Assembly (NCBI GenBank): GCA_017432325.1
Contig: JAFRJJ010000081.1
Location: forward strand, 27,292-91,291
DNA length: 64,000 nt
From: Solobacterium sp.
GTDB taxonomy: Bacteria; Bacillota_I; Bacilli_A; Erysipelotrichales; Erysipelotrichaceae
Direction of reading: 5' to 3'
Shown: one piece after another, positions 8,104 through 17,296 of the stretch
How positions within the stretch are numbered: the stretch's first letter is position 1
How the letters are laid out: each line of letters starts with the position of its first letter
Notes under the pieces: model-generated
Told to the model about the DNA's origin: nothing
The model's database searches: none
What the model saw: the letters and a program-made list of their open reading frames with translations, nothing else
Made by a program: the position numbers and the translations under genes

Positions 8104-9212
8104 AACGGATCCTGTATGTGCTTGCAAATGAACCGACAGGCGGGGTAGGTATCTTTGTCCGTGACTTTACGACACACTTTGATGACCGTGTGCATGTTGA
8201 TTTTCTGATCTATACGGAACAGAGAGATAGTGTATTTCAGAAAGCGATCCGCAAACAGGGTACGAAGATCTATTATCTGCCCGAACTGACTATGAAGGCA
8301 TACCTGAAGTTGCTGCGTCTGACGGATGAGTTTTTTCGTGTGCATGCGAGGGAATACGATATCGTGCATCTCACATATCCCGGACAGGTCGGCATGGTGC
8401 TGAAGCCGGCAAAAAAATACGGGGTTCCGTACCGTATCATCCACAGCTTCAATACCAGGCTGAGCGATAACCCGCTCAAGAGCATCCGCAATAAGCTTTT
8501 TATCATGAATTATAAAAAATACGCGAATGTATATCTGGCCTGTTCAAAGAATGCCGGTGAATATCTGTACGGAAAGAAAATGGCCCGGTCCGGACAGGTC
8601 ACATACATCATGAACGCCATTAACTGTGAAGAATACCGGTTTGATGAGCAAAAACGCAGGGAAATGCGTTCCGAGCTTGGACTCAGCGATGGGACCAGGC
8701 TGTTCCTGGCTGCGGGCAGGCTGGAAGAACAGAAAAATATCGGGTTTGCTGTGGATGTGTTCAGCGAGATCCTGAAAAAGAACAATGATTCACAGCTGAT
8801 CATCATCGGAGACGGACCACTGAAGCAGTCGATACAGCAGAAGGCAGCGGATCTGGGCATTGCCGGTTCTGTTGTGTTTGCAGGCTTTACAAACAGACTG
8901 AACGATTATTTTAACGCGGCCGATCTGCTGCTGTTCCCGTCGCTTTATGAAGGACTGCCGATCACGCTTGTTGATGCCCAGTGCTGCGGTCTGCCATGCG
9001 TCATGTCAGATACCATTTCGTCCGAAACGGTCTTGACAGATCTGATTCGGATGAATTCGCTGGATGATCCGGCGGAAAAATGGGCGGATCACTGCATCAG
9101 CCTGTGCCGCAAAAACAGACGTGATTATACAGATGAAATCACAAAAAAAGGCTATAATATCTCAAAGGAAGCTCTGCGCCTGGAGCAACTGTATCTGGAT
9201 TTGGGAGAGTAA
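8100..9212 (+). CDS. GT4 family glycosyltransferase
   Basis: A 370-residue GT-B enzyme. The N-terminal Rossmann half opens with RILYVLANEPTGGVGIFVRDF. The C-terminal half has AAGRLEEQKNIGFAVDVF, IIIGDGPLK, and the donor-binding E-x7-E region in LFPSLYEGLPITLVDAQCCGLP, all diagnostic of GT4 retaining enzymes of the EpsF/CapM type. It starts in an ATGA overlap with the 6658-8103 gene and its stop abuts the Wzy-GT fusion gene at 9214. It probably adds a hexose or N-acetylhexosamine to the growing lipid-linked repeat unit on the cytoplasmic face. Confidence 0.88.
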   Translation: MKRILYVLANEPTGGVGIFVRDFTTHFDDRVHVDFLIYTEQRDSVFQKAIRKQGTKIYYLPELTMKAYLKLLRLTDEFFRVHAREYDIVHLTYPGQVGMVLKPAKKYGVPYRIIHSFNTRLSDNPLKSIRNKLFIMNYKKYANVYLACSKNAGEYLYGKKMARSGQVTYIMNAINCEEYRFDEQKRREMRSELGLSDGTRLFLAAGRLEEQKNIGFAVDVFSEILKKNNDSQLIIIGDGPLKQSIQQKAADLGIAGSVVFAGFTNRLNDYFNAADLLLFPSLYEGLPITLVDAQCCGLPCVMSDTISSETVLTDLIRMNSLDDPAEKWADHCISLCRKNRRDYTDEITKKGYNISKEALRLEQLYLDLGE

Positions 9213-9213
9213 G

Positions 9214-11601
9214 ATGACATTAGACTGCAGCAAACTTACCGGATTGAAAATTATGCAGCTGTTCACAGCGACCGCATCGATTCTGATCGGTTTTTTAGTG
9301 AACCTGTTTTCATTTGACTCAAGTCTGTTTTTTTATGTTTGTGTACTGCTGAGCGGCTTTTATGTACTGACGGTTTTATACTATGGAAAACTCAGATTTT
9401 TCAGTAAAAACAGAGCGCTGATCTTCCTGATGACAGTACTGCTTCTCAGCATCCTGATCAACTGGAGACGGTCCGATATCTACAGTTTCATCAGATGGCT
9501 GGAGGTCTTTATTCTTCTGTTTGCGACCATGATCTATACCGGTGCGGAGGATATGGACAGGATCCGTGACGCCAACCTGAAGATATTCCGGACAATAACG
9601 GTCGTTACGTTCGCCATGACCGCAGGATCGCTGGTACTGGCTGTATCAGGACAGCTGCTGGCTGATGCCGGGACTGCATATGTCTTTGCAAATCCGATAT
9701 CCAGTGTTCTGAAATGGAATGATGATCTGCGAAACATGGTGCTGGGAGGACTGTACCTCAATGGAAATCAGCTGGGGCTCAATGCGTACTGTTCCGGAAT
9801 GCTCAGCGCTTATTACCTGACGGAAAAAAACAGAAGATCTGTATTTGATATACTGAATATCCTTGTACAAAGTATCGGGATCGTCGTATGCGGGTGCCGT
9901 TCGATCATGATCGCGATCATCGTAACGATCGCCCTGACGGTTTTCCGTGCAGCTTCCCCCAGAATGAAAAAAGTTTCCGTTGTTGTGATCCTGCTGCTCG
10001 TTGGAGCGGTATGTGCTGTGACCGCGACAAAAATGCAGCATTACGGACATGATACAGGATTTGAAGCGCTTCTGAATCATCTGAGCGGTGACAGATTCCT
10101 GTTATGGAAATATTGTCTGGGGTTATTCAGAGAAAACACTTTATTTGGTATTGGATTAGGCAATATCCATGCATTATCCAAAGATGTTATGAATCTGACC
10201 AATATCGGAGAACGTTATAATAACGCGCATAACATCCTGGTCAACATTTTATCGATGACAGGTCTTGTCGGACTGTTCTCATTCAGTCTGATCGCACGTG
10301 ATTCATATTACGGACTGAAACGTGTCAGCCGTATACTGGGTGTTTTCTGCATCGGAATGATCATTGCGGATATGTTCGATATTTTTCTCATCTTCACTGA
10401 TAAACTGCCGTCATTGCTGTTTCCGATGATCGCCGGGTATGGATTCCAGCTGTCATTGCGAGAACCGAAGCCCTTCTATTTTTATTCAAATCTTGTGGAA
10501 GAAGACATCTATAAAGAACTTTACACAAAAGCAGAACGTCCCGGCCAGCAGGCACAGAAATTCAACCGTCTGATCGCGGAAGGATTCGCGTACAATGGAA
10601 GAAAGATCGAATGCGATACTTCCGTACTGGCATCGGATGCGATCGTTGATTACCGGTTCAGGAATCTGAAGAACCACGGGATGTATCATTATTCACTTTC
10701 GATCAATGTTCCGGGCATCAAGACGCTCTGGAATATTCTCGGCGCATTTTTCCATACTCTGTATGCTCAGTACGGCGCCTGCGTGATCGATGTCCTGTCG
10801 ATCGACAACGCTGTCGGGGCGCTGGCAGCCAGCAGGCTGAGAGGCATGCCGAATACAGGGATCGTCACCGATCTGCCTGAGCATTTCTCAGGAGACGGAC
10901 TGTATGCCAGGATCGTATACAAGATCATGTCGTGGTGCGACAGCTATGTGTTCCTTACGGAATATATGGATGAAAAACTGAATCCGAAACATAAGCCCTA
11001 TATCGTTATGGAAGGTCTGTGCGACGTCCATGTAGAACGTGAAACGGTTTCTGAGAGAGACCGGTCGATTATTTTTGCCGGTGAGATCGATGAACAGAAC
11101 GGTGTCATGACATTTGTCCGTGCTTTCAATCAATGGGGTGATCACGGCTATGATCTGTATTATTACGGTACAGGTGAAGCGATGGAAATGCTTAAACAGG
11201 AGTCAGAGGGAAATGACCGGATCCATATCATGGGGTTATTGCTGAACAGGGATCTGCTCAAAGTCATGAACCGTGCCTCACTGCTGGTCAATCCGCGTCC
11301 GATCTATCAGGATTTCGTGAAGTATTCCTTCCCGAGCAAGGTCATGGAATATATGAATACCGGAACATATCATGCAAGCAGCCATCTTGCCTGCATCCCG
11401 GATGAGTATTTCGAATATATCGGCGACATGGGAGACGGCTCAACCGAAGACATTCTGAAATTCCTGAAAGAATTTGAACATATGACGCCCGAATATCTGA
11501 ACGAACAGGGGAGAAGGGCACAGGAATTTGTTCTGAAGAATAAGAACAACGCGGTTCAGGCTGCCAGGATCGCTGAACTGCTGGACGGTATGTATGAATA
11601 A
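9214..11601 (+). CDS. Wzy-like polymerase/ligase fused to a C-terminal glycosyltransferase
   Basis: A 795-residue protein. The ATG at 9214 follows GGGAGAG and the previous stop directly. Residues about 1-415 form a polytopic membrane domain of the O-antigen ligase/Wzy type, with around ten hydrophobic segments and a Wzy-C-like loop (FGIGLGNIHALSKDV then NNAHNILVNI). From about residue 420, after KPFYFYSN, the frame continues without interruption into a soluble GT-B-like domain with VFLTEYMDEKL, FAGEIDEQNGV and the donor-site segment SFPSKVMEYMNTG. So one polypeptide seems to combine a polymerase and a glycosyltransferase, which usually act on opposite sides of the membrane; the C-terminal half is expected in the cytoplasm. 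Internal re-initiation yielding two proteins cannot be excluded. Confidence 0.75.
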   Translation: MTLDCSKLTGLKIMQLFTATASILIGFLVNLFSFDSSLFFYVCVLLSGFYVLTVLYYGKLRFFSKNRALIFLMTVLLLSILINWRRSDIYSFIRWLEVFILLFATMIYTGAEDMDRIRDANLKIFRTITVVTFAMTAGSLVLAVSGQLLADAGTAYVFANPISSVLKWNDDLRNMVLGGLYLNGNQLGLNAYCSGMLSAYYLTEKNRRSVFDILNILVQSIGIVVCGCRSIMIAIIVTIALTVFRAASPRMKKVSVVVILLLVGAVCAVTATKMQHYGHDTGFEALLNHLSGDRFLLWKYCLGLFRENTLFGIGLGNIHALSKDVMNLTNIGERYNNAHNILVNILSMTGLVGLFSFSLIARDSYYGLKRVSRILGVFCIGMIIADMFDIFLIFTDKLPSLLFPMIAGYGFQLSLREPKPFYFYSNLVEEDIYKELYTKAERPGQQAQKFNRLIAEGFAYNGRKIECDTSVLASDAIVDYRFRNLKNHGMYHYSLSINVPGIKTLWNILGAFFHTLYAQYGACVIDVLSIDNAVGALAASRLRGMPNTGIVTDLPEHFSGDGLYARIVYKIMSWCDSYVFLTEYMDEKLNPKHKPYIVMEGLCDVHVERETVSERDRSIIFAGEIDEQNGVMTFVRAFNQWGDHGYDLYYYGTGEAMEMLKQESEGNDRIHIMGLLLNRDLLKVMNRASLLVNPRPIYQDFVKYSFPSKVMEYMNTGTYHASSHLACIPDEYFEYIGDMGDGSTEDILKFLKEFEHMTPEYLNEQGRRAQEFVLKNKNNAVQAARIAELLDGMYE

Positions 11602-12904
11602 ACGCGTGGTAAAGAATGCAGGCTGGATCATCGGCGCAAAAGTCTTCCAGATGTTTCTCGGCCTGTTTATCAGCGCCTGGATGGCAAGATATCTGGGGCC
11701 TTCCAACCTTGGCCAGATCACATATGTTGCCTCCTTCGTATCATTCTTTTCTTCCCTGGCAACACTCGGTCTCAACAGTGTCATCATCAAAGAACTGATC
11801 GATCATGATGACAGACAGCACTATGTGCTGGGAACATCCATCATCATGCGTCTGACATCGAGCTTCCTTTCGGCATTGTGTGTACTTGGTATTGTGACAG
11901 TCCTGAATCCGGGTGACCGTCTGATGACCTGGATCACGCTCCTGCTGTCCCTGTCCCTGATCTTTGAATCCTTTGAAATGTTCAACTACTGGTACCAGTC
12001 GAAGCTGCAGTCGAAAGTGACTTCGATCATCCAGACAGTCACGTATGTGATCGTTGCGGGCTGGAGACTGACCGGTCTGATACTGAACCGCAATGTTCTG
12101 TGGTTCGCATTCGCAACATCACTGGAATCCATTTCGATTGCCGTAATGCTGTACCTGTCCTACCGGAGACGACGCCAGTATCCTCTGGCATGGGACAGCA
12201 GCCTTGCGAAGGAAATGCTGTCAAAGAGCCATCACTTTATCTATTCCGGACTGATGGTAGCCATCTACAGCCAGATGGACAGCATCATGCTGAAGGAATT
12301 CATCGACGCCGGAGCGACCGGTTATTACAGCACCGCGACCGGCATCAATACCATGTGGTCATTCATCCTGGTGGCGATCATTGACTCCATTTATCCGACG
12401 ATCGTGGAAGCGAAAAAGTCGGGCAATGAAGACCAGTATCATCACAGGATCATTCAGCTGTACAGTATCGTATTCTGGCTCAGCGCGCTCGCGTCCATCG
12501 CGATCATGATCATCGCAAGGCCGCTGGTCCTGACGCTGTACGGAAACGATTATATTCCTTCCATAAGCTGTCTCAGGATCGTGACCTGGATCAATACATT
12601 TGCGTATCTCGGTGTTGCCAGAGGGGCATGGATGGTATGTGAGAACAACCAGGTATATCAGAAATATATTCTCGGGATCGGCGCGGCTGTGAATGTGATC
12701 CTGAACGCGTTATGGATCCCGCTGTTCGGCATTGCCGGAGCTTCATTTGCGACGCTTGTCACGCAGATCGTTACATCGATGCTGGCCCCGCTGCTTTTTC
12801 AGCGCACACGGGAAAATACACTGTTCATTCTGAAAGGAATGAATCCGGCTGTATTCTTCAATGTGATCAGATCGCTGATCGCCGGGAGAAGAAAAGCCGG
12901 CTGA
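11594..12904 (+). CDS. Wzx-type polysaccharide flippase 1
   Basis: A 436-residue polytopic protein overlapping the previous gene by 8 bases. It has the MOP-superfamily Wzx opening (NAGWIIGAKVFQMFLGLFI, then ARYLGPSNLGQITY) and about 12 hydrophobic segments ending in a basic tail, near the usual length for the family. Flippases of this type move undecaprenyl-pyrophosphate-linked repeat units across the membrane. It lies between two unusual Wzy fusion genes, so this part of the locus carries its own export and polymerisation set. Confidence 0.9.
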   Translation: MNKRVVKNAGWIIGAKVFQMFLGLFISAWMARYLGPSNLGQITYVASFVSFFSSLATLGLNSVIIKELIDHDDRQHYVLGTSIIMRLTSSFLSALCVLGIVTVLNPGDRLMTWITLLLSLSLIFESFEMFNYWYQSKLQSKVTSIIQTVTYVIVAGWRLTGLILNRNVLWFAFATSLESISIAVMLYLSYRRRRQYPLAWDSSLAKEMLSKSHHFIYSGLMVAIYSQMDSIMLKEFIDAGATGYYSTATGINTMWSFILVAIIDSIYPTIVEAKKSGNEDQYHHRIIQLYSIVFWLSALASIAIMIIARPLVLTLYGNDYIPSISCLRIVTWINTFAYLGVARGAWMVCENNQVYQKYILGIGAAVNVILNALWIPLFGIAGASFATLVTQIVTSMLAPLLFQRTRENTLFILKGMNPAVFFNVIRSLIAGRRKAG

Positions 12905-12906
12905 TT

Positions 12907-12935
12907 TTGACGGAGAACGTGAGTTACTCTATACT
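12907..12935 (+). promoter_or_regulatory. Sigma-A promoter for the Wzy-NodB gene
   Basis: TTGACG (12907-12912), a 17-base spacer, then TATACT (12930-12935): one of the best-matching promoters in the window. The expected start of transcription is near 12942, just before an AAAGG site serving the ATG at 12960. It begins right after the flippase stop, so the Wzy-NodB gene can be expressed separately from the upstream genes. Confidence 0.75.
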
Positions 12936-12959
12936 GTGTTTTACAAAGGTTATAAATTT

Positions 12960-15071
12960 ATGAATCATCTGGTCGGAAAACTGAAGGAATACATGCTGTC
13001 AGAAATCTTCTGCACACTGTTTTTTATGATTGTTCTGACCGTCAATCATGTATCACTGTATTACCTGGACGTCTACCTCAGACCTCTGTTTCTGGTCAGT
13101 TATCTATGGGTCCTGATCATCTATCTTTACCACACGCTTATAACCAGGAAGTATCTGACAGGAAATCTGTTCAGGATCGCACATGTTTTTCTGATCATTA
13201 ATGTCGTTTTCACATTTATCTGGCCGGAAAACCGCCGGATCAGTGTGCTTCAGGATTTTGCCCAGCTGATCCTGTATATGTTTGTGGCATTCGGCGCGTT
13301 TTATCATCATGACGGAAAAAATGACCGTGTCAGGATGGAAAAGCTTCTCCATTTCTTTGTTGCCGCAACTTTCGTTGTTTCTCTGGCAAGTCTGGCAGCA
13401 ATCTATTTGAAATCAGACCTGATCTCCATACAGCCCAATTATCCTGAATCAAGACAGCGGGGCTTTTACTATGAAACAAATGAAGGCGGACTCAACGCGT
13501 TTGCTTCGATCATACTTGGATTGTATTTTTTCTGGAAAAACCGTGAGATATACGGAAAGAAGGCCGCTGCGTCAGACATCATTTATGTTCTGAATGTTTT
13601 TGTACAGCTGGATATGATCCGCGCGAACGGTTCAAGGACATCCCTGCTTGTGCTGATGGCGATGGCCGTGATCATGCTTCTGACAACTCTGAAAAAACGA
13701 ACAGAGAAGGATCTGCCGAAATGGATCCTGTACGCAGCCGGCGCTGTGATTGCTGCCGCATGCTATGTCCTGCTTTTCACCAGGTATGGCTTTGAAAGAA
13801 ATGTCTATTATTATCTGAGCGAAGTTTCGTCTCTTGGCTCATTGACGAAAGATGAATTGATGAATCTGCTGAGCAGAATGTCATCTTTCAGATTCTATAT
13901 CTGGAAAACAAGCTTCGAAGAGATCGCCAAACATCCGTTCCGTGGATACGGGCTGAAAAGCGCCAATTTCACATATACGATATATCGGGGCTTTTCCAAC
14001 AGTCATAATCTGCTGATCAATACGCTGCTGTTTTCGGGAGTGACGGGAACTGCTGTTTTAACACTTTACGGGATCGAGTGCGCTCTTCAGAGCAGCCGTA
14101 ATGCGCGGTCATCAGTTGATAAATATCTGAAAGCATTTGTACTGGGTTATCTTGCTGTCTCAATGCTGGAAATGGCGTTTCTCTATAATGGAAAAGCGCT
14201 GTCGGCACTGTGCTGGTGTACACTGGGGTATCTGACTTCCCCGAAAGACGAGCTGGCTGCCGACGCCGAGAATTCCATTACGGTCGTTGAACGCGTGAAG
14301 AACGCAGCCGCCATTATAATGAACTGTCTGGGCATTACAAACCTGATGATCCGGAAATGCTATGCGGATCCGCAGATGATCAGGGTCGTGAATTATCACA
14401 GAACGCCGGACAATGAACTGAAGACATTTGAAAAACAGCTGAAATGGTACCGGAAGCATTTTGAGAATGTAGACCGGACAAGGTTCGAACGGTTCATGAA
14501 CGGTGAACATCAGTTTGTGAAACCGGGCATCATCCTGTCATTTGATGACGGACTTCTGAACAATTATGAGAATGCGGCGCCGCTGCTGGAACAGTATGGT
14601 TTTACCGGCTGGTTCTTTGTATCTTCCGGTCTGGCTGACGGAACGGAATATATGACATATGAAGATATGGCAGATCTTGCAAAGCGCGGACATGTGCTCG
14701 GCTGCCATACATTCTCACATCACCGCATGGAAGAGAACGATACACCGGAGATCCTGGATCATGAGATCGCCGAGGCACGTCAGGTGCTTTCAGAGCGTAC
14801 AGGAACGGATATCGATATTTTCTGCTGGTGCGGCGGGGAAGAGGATACATATACGAAGATCGCTGCCGACGAGATCCGCAGACATTACCGCTGGGGCTTT
14901 ATGACCAACAATGAGCCCGTGCGTTCCGATACGGATCATTATCAGCTCCAGAGAACCAACGTAGAAGCCAGATGGCCGCTTTCAACCGCGAAACTGCAGC
15001 TGTCGGGTCTGATGGACCGTGTCTACCGTGACAAGCGCGAACGTGTGATCGAGAAGACAAAGGAGTCGTAA
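12960..15071 (+). CDS. Wzy-like polymerase/ligase fused to a NodB-type polysaccharide deacetylase
   Basis: A 703-residue protein. The ATG at 12960 has AAAGG 10 bases upstream; GTG 12936 is in frame but lies inside the promoter. Residues about 10-440 are a polytopic O-antigen ligase-like domain with a Wzy-C-type loop (FRGYGLKSANFTYTIYRG then NSHNLLINTLLF). After a linker, residues about 475-695 are a carbohydrate esterase 4 (NodB) domain: RVVNYHRTP, LSFDDG (catalytic Asp and metal Asp), HTFSHH (two metal His), and FCWCGG in place of the usual third motif. CE4 enzymes remove N-acetyl groups from HexNAc. The deacetylase seems tethered to the polymerase that handles its substrate. Domain sidedness is not resolved here. 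Confidence 0.78.
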   Translation: MNHLVGKLKEYMLSEIFCTLFFMIVLTVNHVSLYYLDVYLRPLFLVSYLWVLIIYLYHTLITRKYLTGNLFRIAHVFLIINVVFTFIWPENRRISVLQDFAQLILYMFVAFGAFYHHDGKNDRVRMEKLLHFFVAATFVVSLASLAAIYLKSDLISIQPNYPESRQRGFYYETNEGGLNAFASIILGLYFFWKNREIYGKKAAASDIIYVLNVFVQLDMIRANGSRTSLLVLMAMAVIMLLTTLKKRTEKDLPKWILYAAGAVIAAACYVLLFTRYGFERNVYYYLSEVSSLGSLTKDELMNLLSRMSSFRFYIWKTSFEEIAKHPFRGYGLKSANFTYTIYRGFSNSHNLLINTLLFSGVTGTAVLTLYGIECALQSSRNARSSVDKYLKAFVLGYLAVSMLEMAFLYNGKALSALCWCTLGYLTSPKDELAADAENSITVVERVKNAAAIIMNCLGITNLMIRKCYADPQMIRVVNYHRTPDNELKTFEKQLKWYRKHFENVDRTRFERFMNGEHQFVKPGIILSFDDGLLNNYENAAPLLEQYGFTGWFFVSSGLADGTEYMTYEDMADLAKRGHVLGCHTFSHHRMEENDTPEILDHEIAEARQVLSERTGTDIDIFCWCGGEEDTYTKIAADEIRRHYRWGFMTNNEPVRSDTDHYQLQRTNVEARWPLSTAKLQLSGLMDRVYRDKRERVIEKTKES

Positions 15072-15072
15072 T

Positions 15073-16053
15073 ATGCCAGCTGTCAGTGTCATTATGCCTG
15101 TATACAATGCGGAACGCTATCTGGAACAGAGCATCGGATCCGTGCTGAGACAGTCGTTTCAGGACTGGGAGCTGATCCTTGTCAACGACGGGTCAAAGGA
15201 CAGAAGTGAAGAGATCTGCAGAAGTTTTGCCGGACAGGATCAAAGGATCATTGTGCTTTCCCAGAAGAATGCCGGTCCTAACAAAGCGGTCCTGAACGGA
15301 CTCCGGCATGCCGAAGGCAGGTACGTCATGTTCCTGGACGCGGATGACTGGTATGACAGTGAAATGATCAGGATCCTGTATCAGTCGGCTGTCTTTCATC
15401 AGGCCGACGGTGTGATGGGCGGATACCAGAAGGTCAGCCCGGAGGGTGTCCTGCTGGAGAGGCCCCTGTTGACGCCTGAGGCAGTCTATGAAAAAGAAGA
15501 TATTGAAAATCAGATCCTGAAGCCTTTCTATGAAACAGAAGCGGACATCTACCGCAGATGGAGCGCTCCCCGCTGGGACAAGGTCTACCGCACATCTGTG
15601 CTGATAAAAGCATTTGAAGATGTCGATATCACAATGACGCTGGGCGAGGATCTGGCGATGAATCTCAGCTTCCTGCACTATGCCTCCAGGGTCGTTACGC
15701 TGAAAGACTGCTGGCTGTACAACTACCGCGTGCTTGATCAGTCGGCTGCCCACGGCTACAGCGAAGCTCTGGAAAGAAAGAATCAGAGCCTGGCGATCAA
15801 TATTGATATACTGGCCGCAAAACAGGGCTATACTTTTGCGGCAAGACCCCTGATGGAGGACAACAATACGCTTGGCCTGCTGTTTGACCTGTCGCAGACA
15901 AAGGGACTTACCTTTCGTGAAAGGGCGGCGATCAGTAAACGTCTGATCGGCAGACTGCATAACAAGGGAAAGGCAGCGAAAGTGCTGCTGTACAGGGACT
16001 TCCCCGGCAAAGGGGCACTGCAGAAACTGTACCGCAGGATTCGCGACCGCTGA
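15073..16053 (+). CDS. GT2 family glycosyltransferase
   Basis: A 326-residue GT2 enzyme with a strong AAAGGAG site inside the end of the previous gene and only one base between stop and start. Motifs: SVIMPVYNAERYLEQS, VNDGSKDRS, and FLDADDWYDSEM near residue 90 (DxD). The C-terminal region lacks clear membrane spans, so it is a cytoplasmic-face enzyme. Because it is translationally coupled to the Wzy-NodB gene, it may add the sugar whose N-acetyl group is later removed; this is inference from position only. Confidence 0.87.
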   Translation: MPAVSVIMPVYNAERYLEQSIGSVLRQSFQDWELILVNDGSKDRSEEICRSFAGQDQRIIVLSQKNAGPNKAVLNGLRHAEGRYVMFLDADDWYDSEMIRILYQSAVFHQADGVMGGYQKVSPEGVLLERPLLTPEAVYEKEDIENQILKPFYETEADIYRRWSAPRWDKVYRTSVLIKAFEDVDITMTLGEDLAMNLSFLHYASRVVTLKDCWLYNYRVLDQSAAHGYSEALERKNQSLAINIDILAAKQGYTFAARPLMEDNNTLGLLFDLSQTKGLTFRERAAISKRLIGRLHNKGKAAKVLLYRDFPGKGALQKLYRRIRDR

Positions 16054-16057
16054 TCCA

Positions 16058-16066
16058 TGCTATACT
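16058..16066 (+). promoter_or_regulatory. Extended -10 promoter before the 16082 gene
   Basis: TGCTATACT immediately after the previous stop, about 15 bases before the first possible start codon. No good -35 is present. The implied leader is very short (about 9-20 bases). Confidence 0.55.
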
Positions 16067-16081
16067 TTTAACAGATAAGGG

Positions 16082-17296
16082 ATGATGTATTCAGTGAAAA
16101 CAGCATTTGTAAATACAGTCTCCGGTTACGGAAGTACGGGCAGGCTGATCGATCAGCTTTCCCGTATGGACGGTATCCGGGGAAAAGTCTATTACGGAAG
16201 AAAAAAGAATCTGTCAGACATGGATTCCTATCGTATGACAGACTTTTTTGGTAATGTGAATCAGGCACTTCAGACGTTCCTGTTCGACAGGCATGCTTTC
16301 TGCAACCGTAAAGAAACAGAGCGCATGATCGAAGACCTGAAGCAGTTCGCGCCGGACCTCATCCATCTGCACAACCTGCACGGTTACTATCTGGACGCGG
16401 AAGTCCTGTTTGAATATCTGCAGACCGTGGATACGCCTGTGATATGGACACTGCATGACTGCTGGTCGTTTACCGGTCATTGTTCACATTATGAGGCTGT
16501 CGGCTGTGACAAGTGGAAGACACACTGTTATGACTGTCCCCAGCTGAACCAGTATCCCATCACGTTCAACGGAAAACATGTATCGGAAAACTACGAGCGG
16601 AAGAAGCAGCTGTTCACATCACTGGGGGACAGGCTTCATATTGCCGTTCCTTCGCAGTGGCTGGCTGACCAGGTCAGGGAGTCCTTCCTTGGGAATACCG
16701 ACTGTACCGTGGTCGCCAACGGCATCAGCCTGGAAACCTTCCGGCCAAGACCTTCTGAATTCAAAAAGAAACATCATATCGAAAACCGTTTCCTGGTCAC
16801 TGCCTGCGCGAGCATCTGGACGCGGAAAAAGGGACTGGACCAGCTGATCGAGCTGTCAAAACAGATGCCGGAGCGTTCCGTGCTCTGCGTGATCGGCCTC
16901 ACGAAATCACAGATCCGTCTGTTCCCGAAAACAGCTGTCTGCATCGAGCGGACAGATAATGCCATGCAGCTGGCAGAGATCTATACGGCATCCGATGTGT
17001 TTGTCAATCCGACACTGGAAGAGACGTTCTCACTGGTCAATGTTGAATCACAGGCATGCGGATGTCCCGTGATCACATACCGCTCCGGCGGCAGTGTGGA
17101 AATGATCACGGACCGGACAGGCGTGATCGTTGAGAAAAACGACCTGGCAGGCATGCGGGAAGCCATCCGGAAAATGGTGTCGGGTGAGCTTGTGTTCAGC
17201 GCGGAAGACTGCGTTGAGAATGCCTCGCATTACGCGCTTGCGAACATGTATGACGGATATCTGAGGCTCTATCACAGAGTATTGGGGGATTTCTGA
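16082..17296 (+). CDS. GT4 family glycosyltransferase
   Basis: Up to 404 residues. Start choice is uncertain: ATG 16082, ATG 16085 and GTG 16094 are all in frame, and GTG 16094 gives VKTAFVNTVSGYGSTGR, which fits the usual family N-terminus and the AAGGG site better by spacing. The protein has the GT-B layout of WcaC/WcaL-type enzymes: NTVSGYGSTGRL, WTLHDCWSFTGHCSHY with nearby Cys residues, and VNPTLEETFSLVNVESQACG as the donor-binding segment. It overlaps the next start by one base (TGATG). It probably extends the repeat unit in the cytoplasm; sugar unknown. Confidence 0.85.
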   Translation: MMYSVKTAFVNTVSGYGSTGRLIDQLSRMDGIRGKVYYGRKKNLSDMDSYRMTDFFGNVNQALQTFLFDRHAFCNRKETERMIEDLKQFAPDLIHLHNLHGYYLDAEVLFEYLQTVDTPVIWTLHDCWSFTGHCSHYEAVGCDKWKTHCYDCPQLNQYPITFNGKHVSENYERKKQLFTSLGDRLHIAVPSQWLADQVRESFLGNTDCTVVANGISLETFRPRPSEFKKKHHIENRFLVTACASIWTRKKGLDQLIELSKQMPERSVLCVIGLTKSQIRLFPKTAVCIERTDNAMQLAEIYTASDVFVNPTLEETFSLVNVESQACGCPVITYRSGGSVEMITDRTGVIVEKNDLAGMREAIRKMVSGELVFSAEDCVENASHYALANMYDGYLRLYHRVLGDF

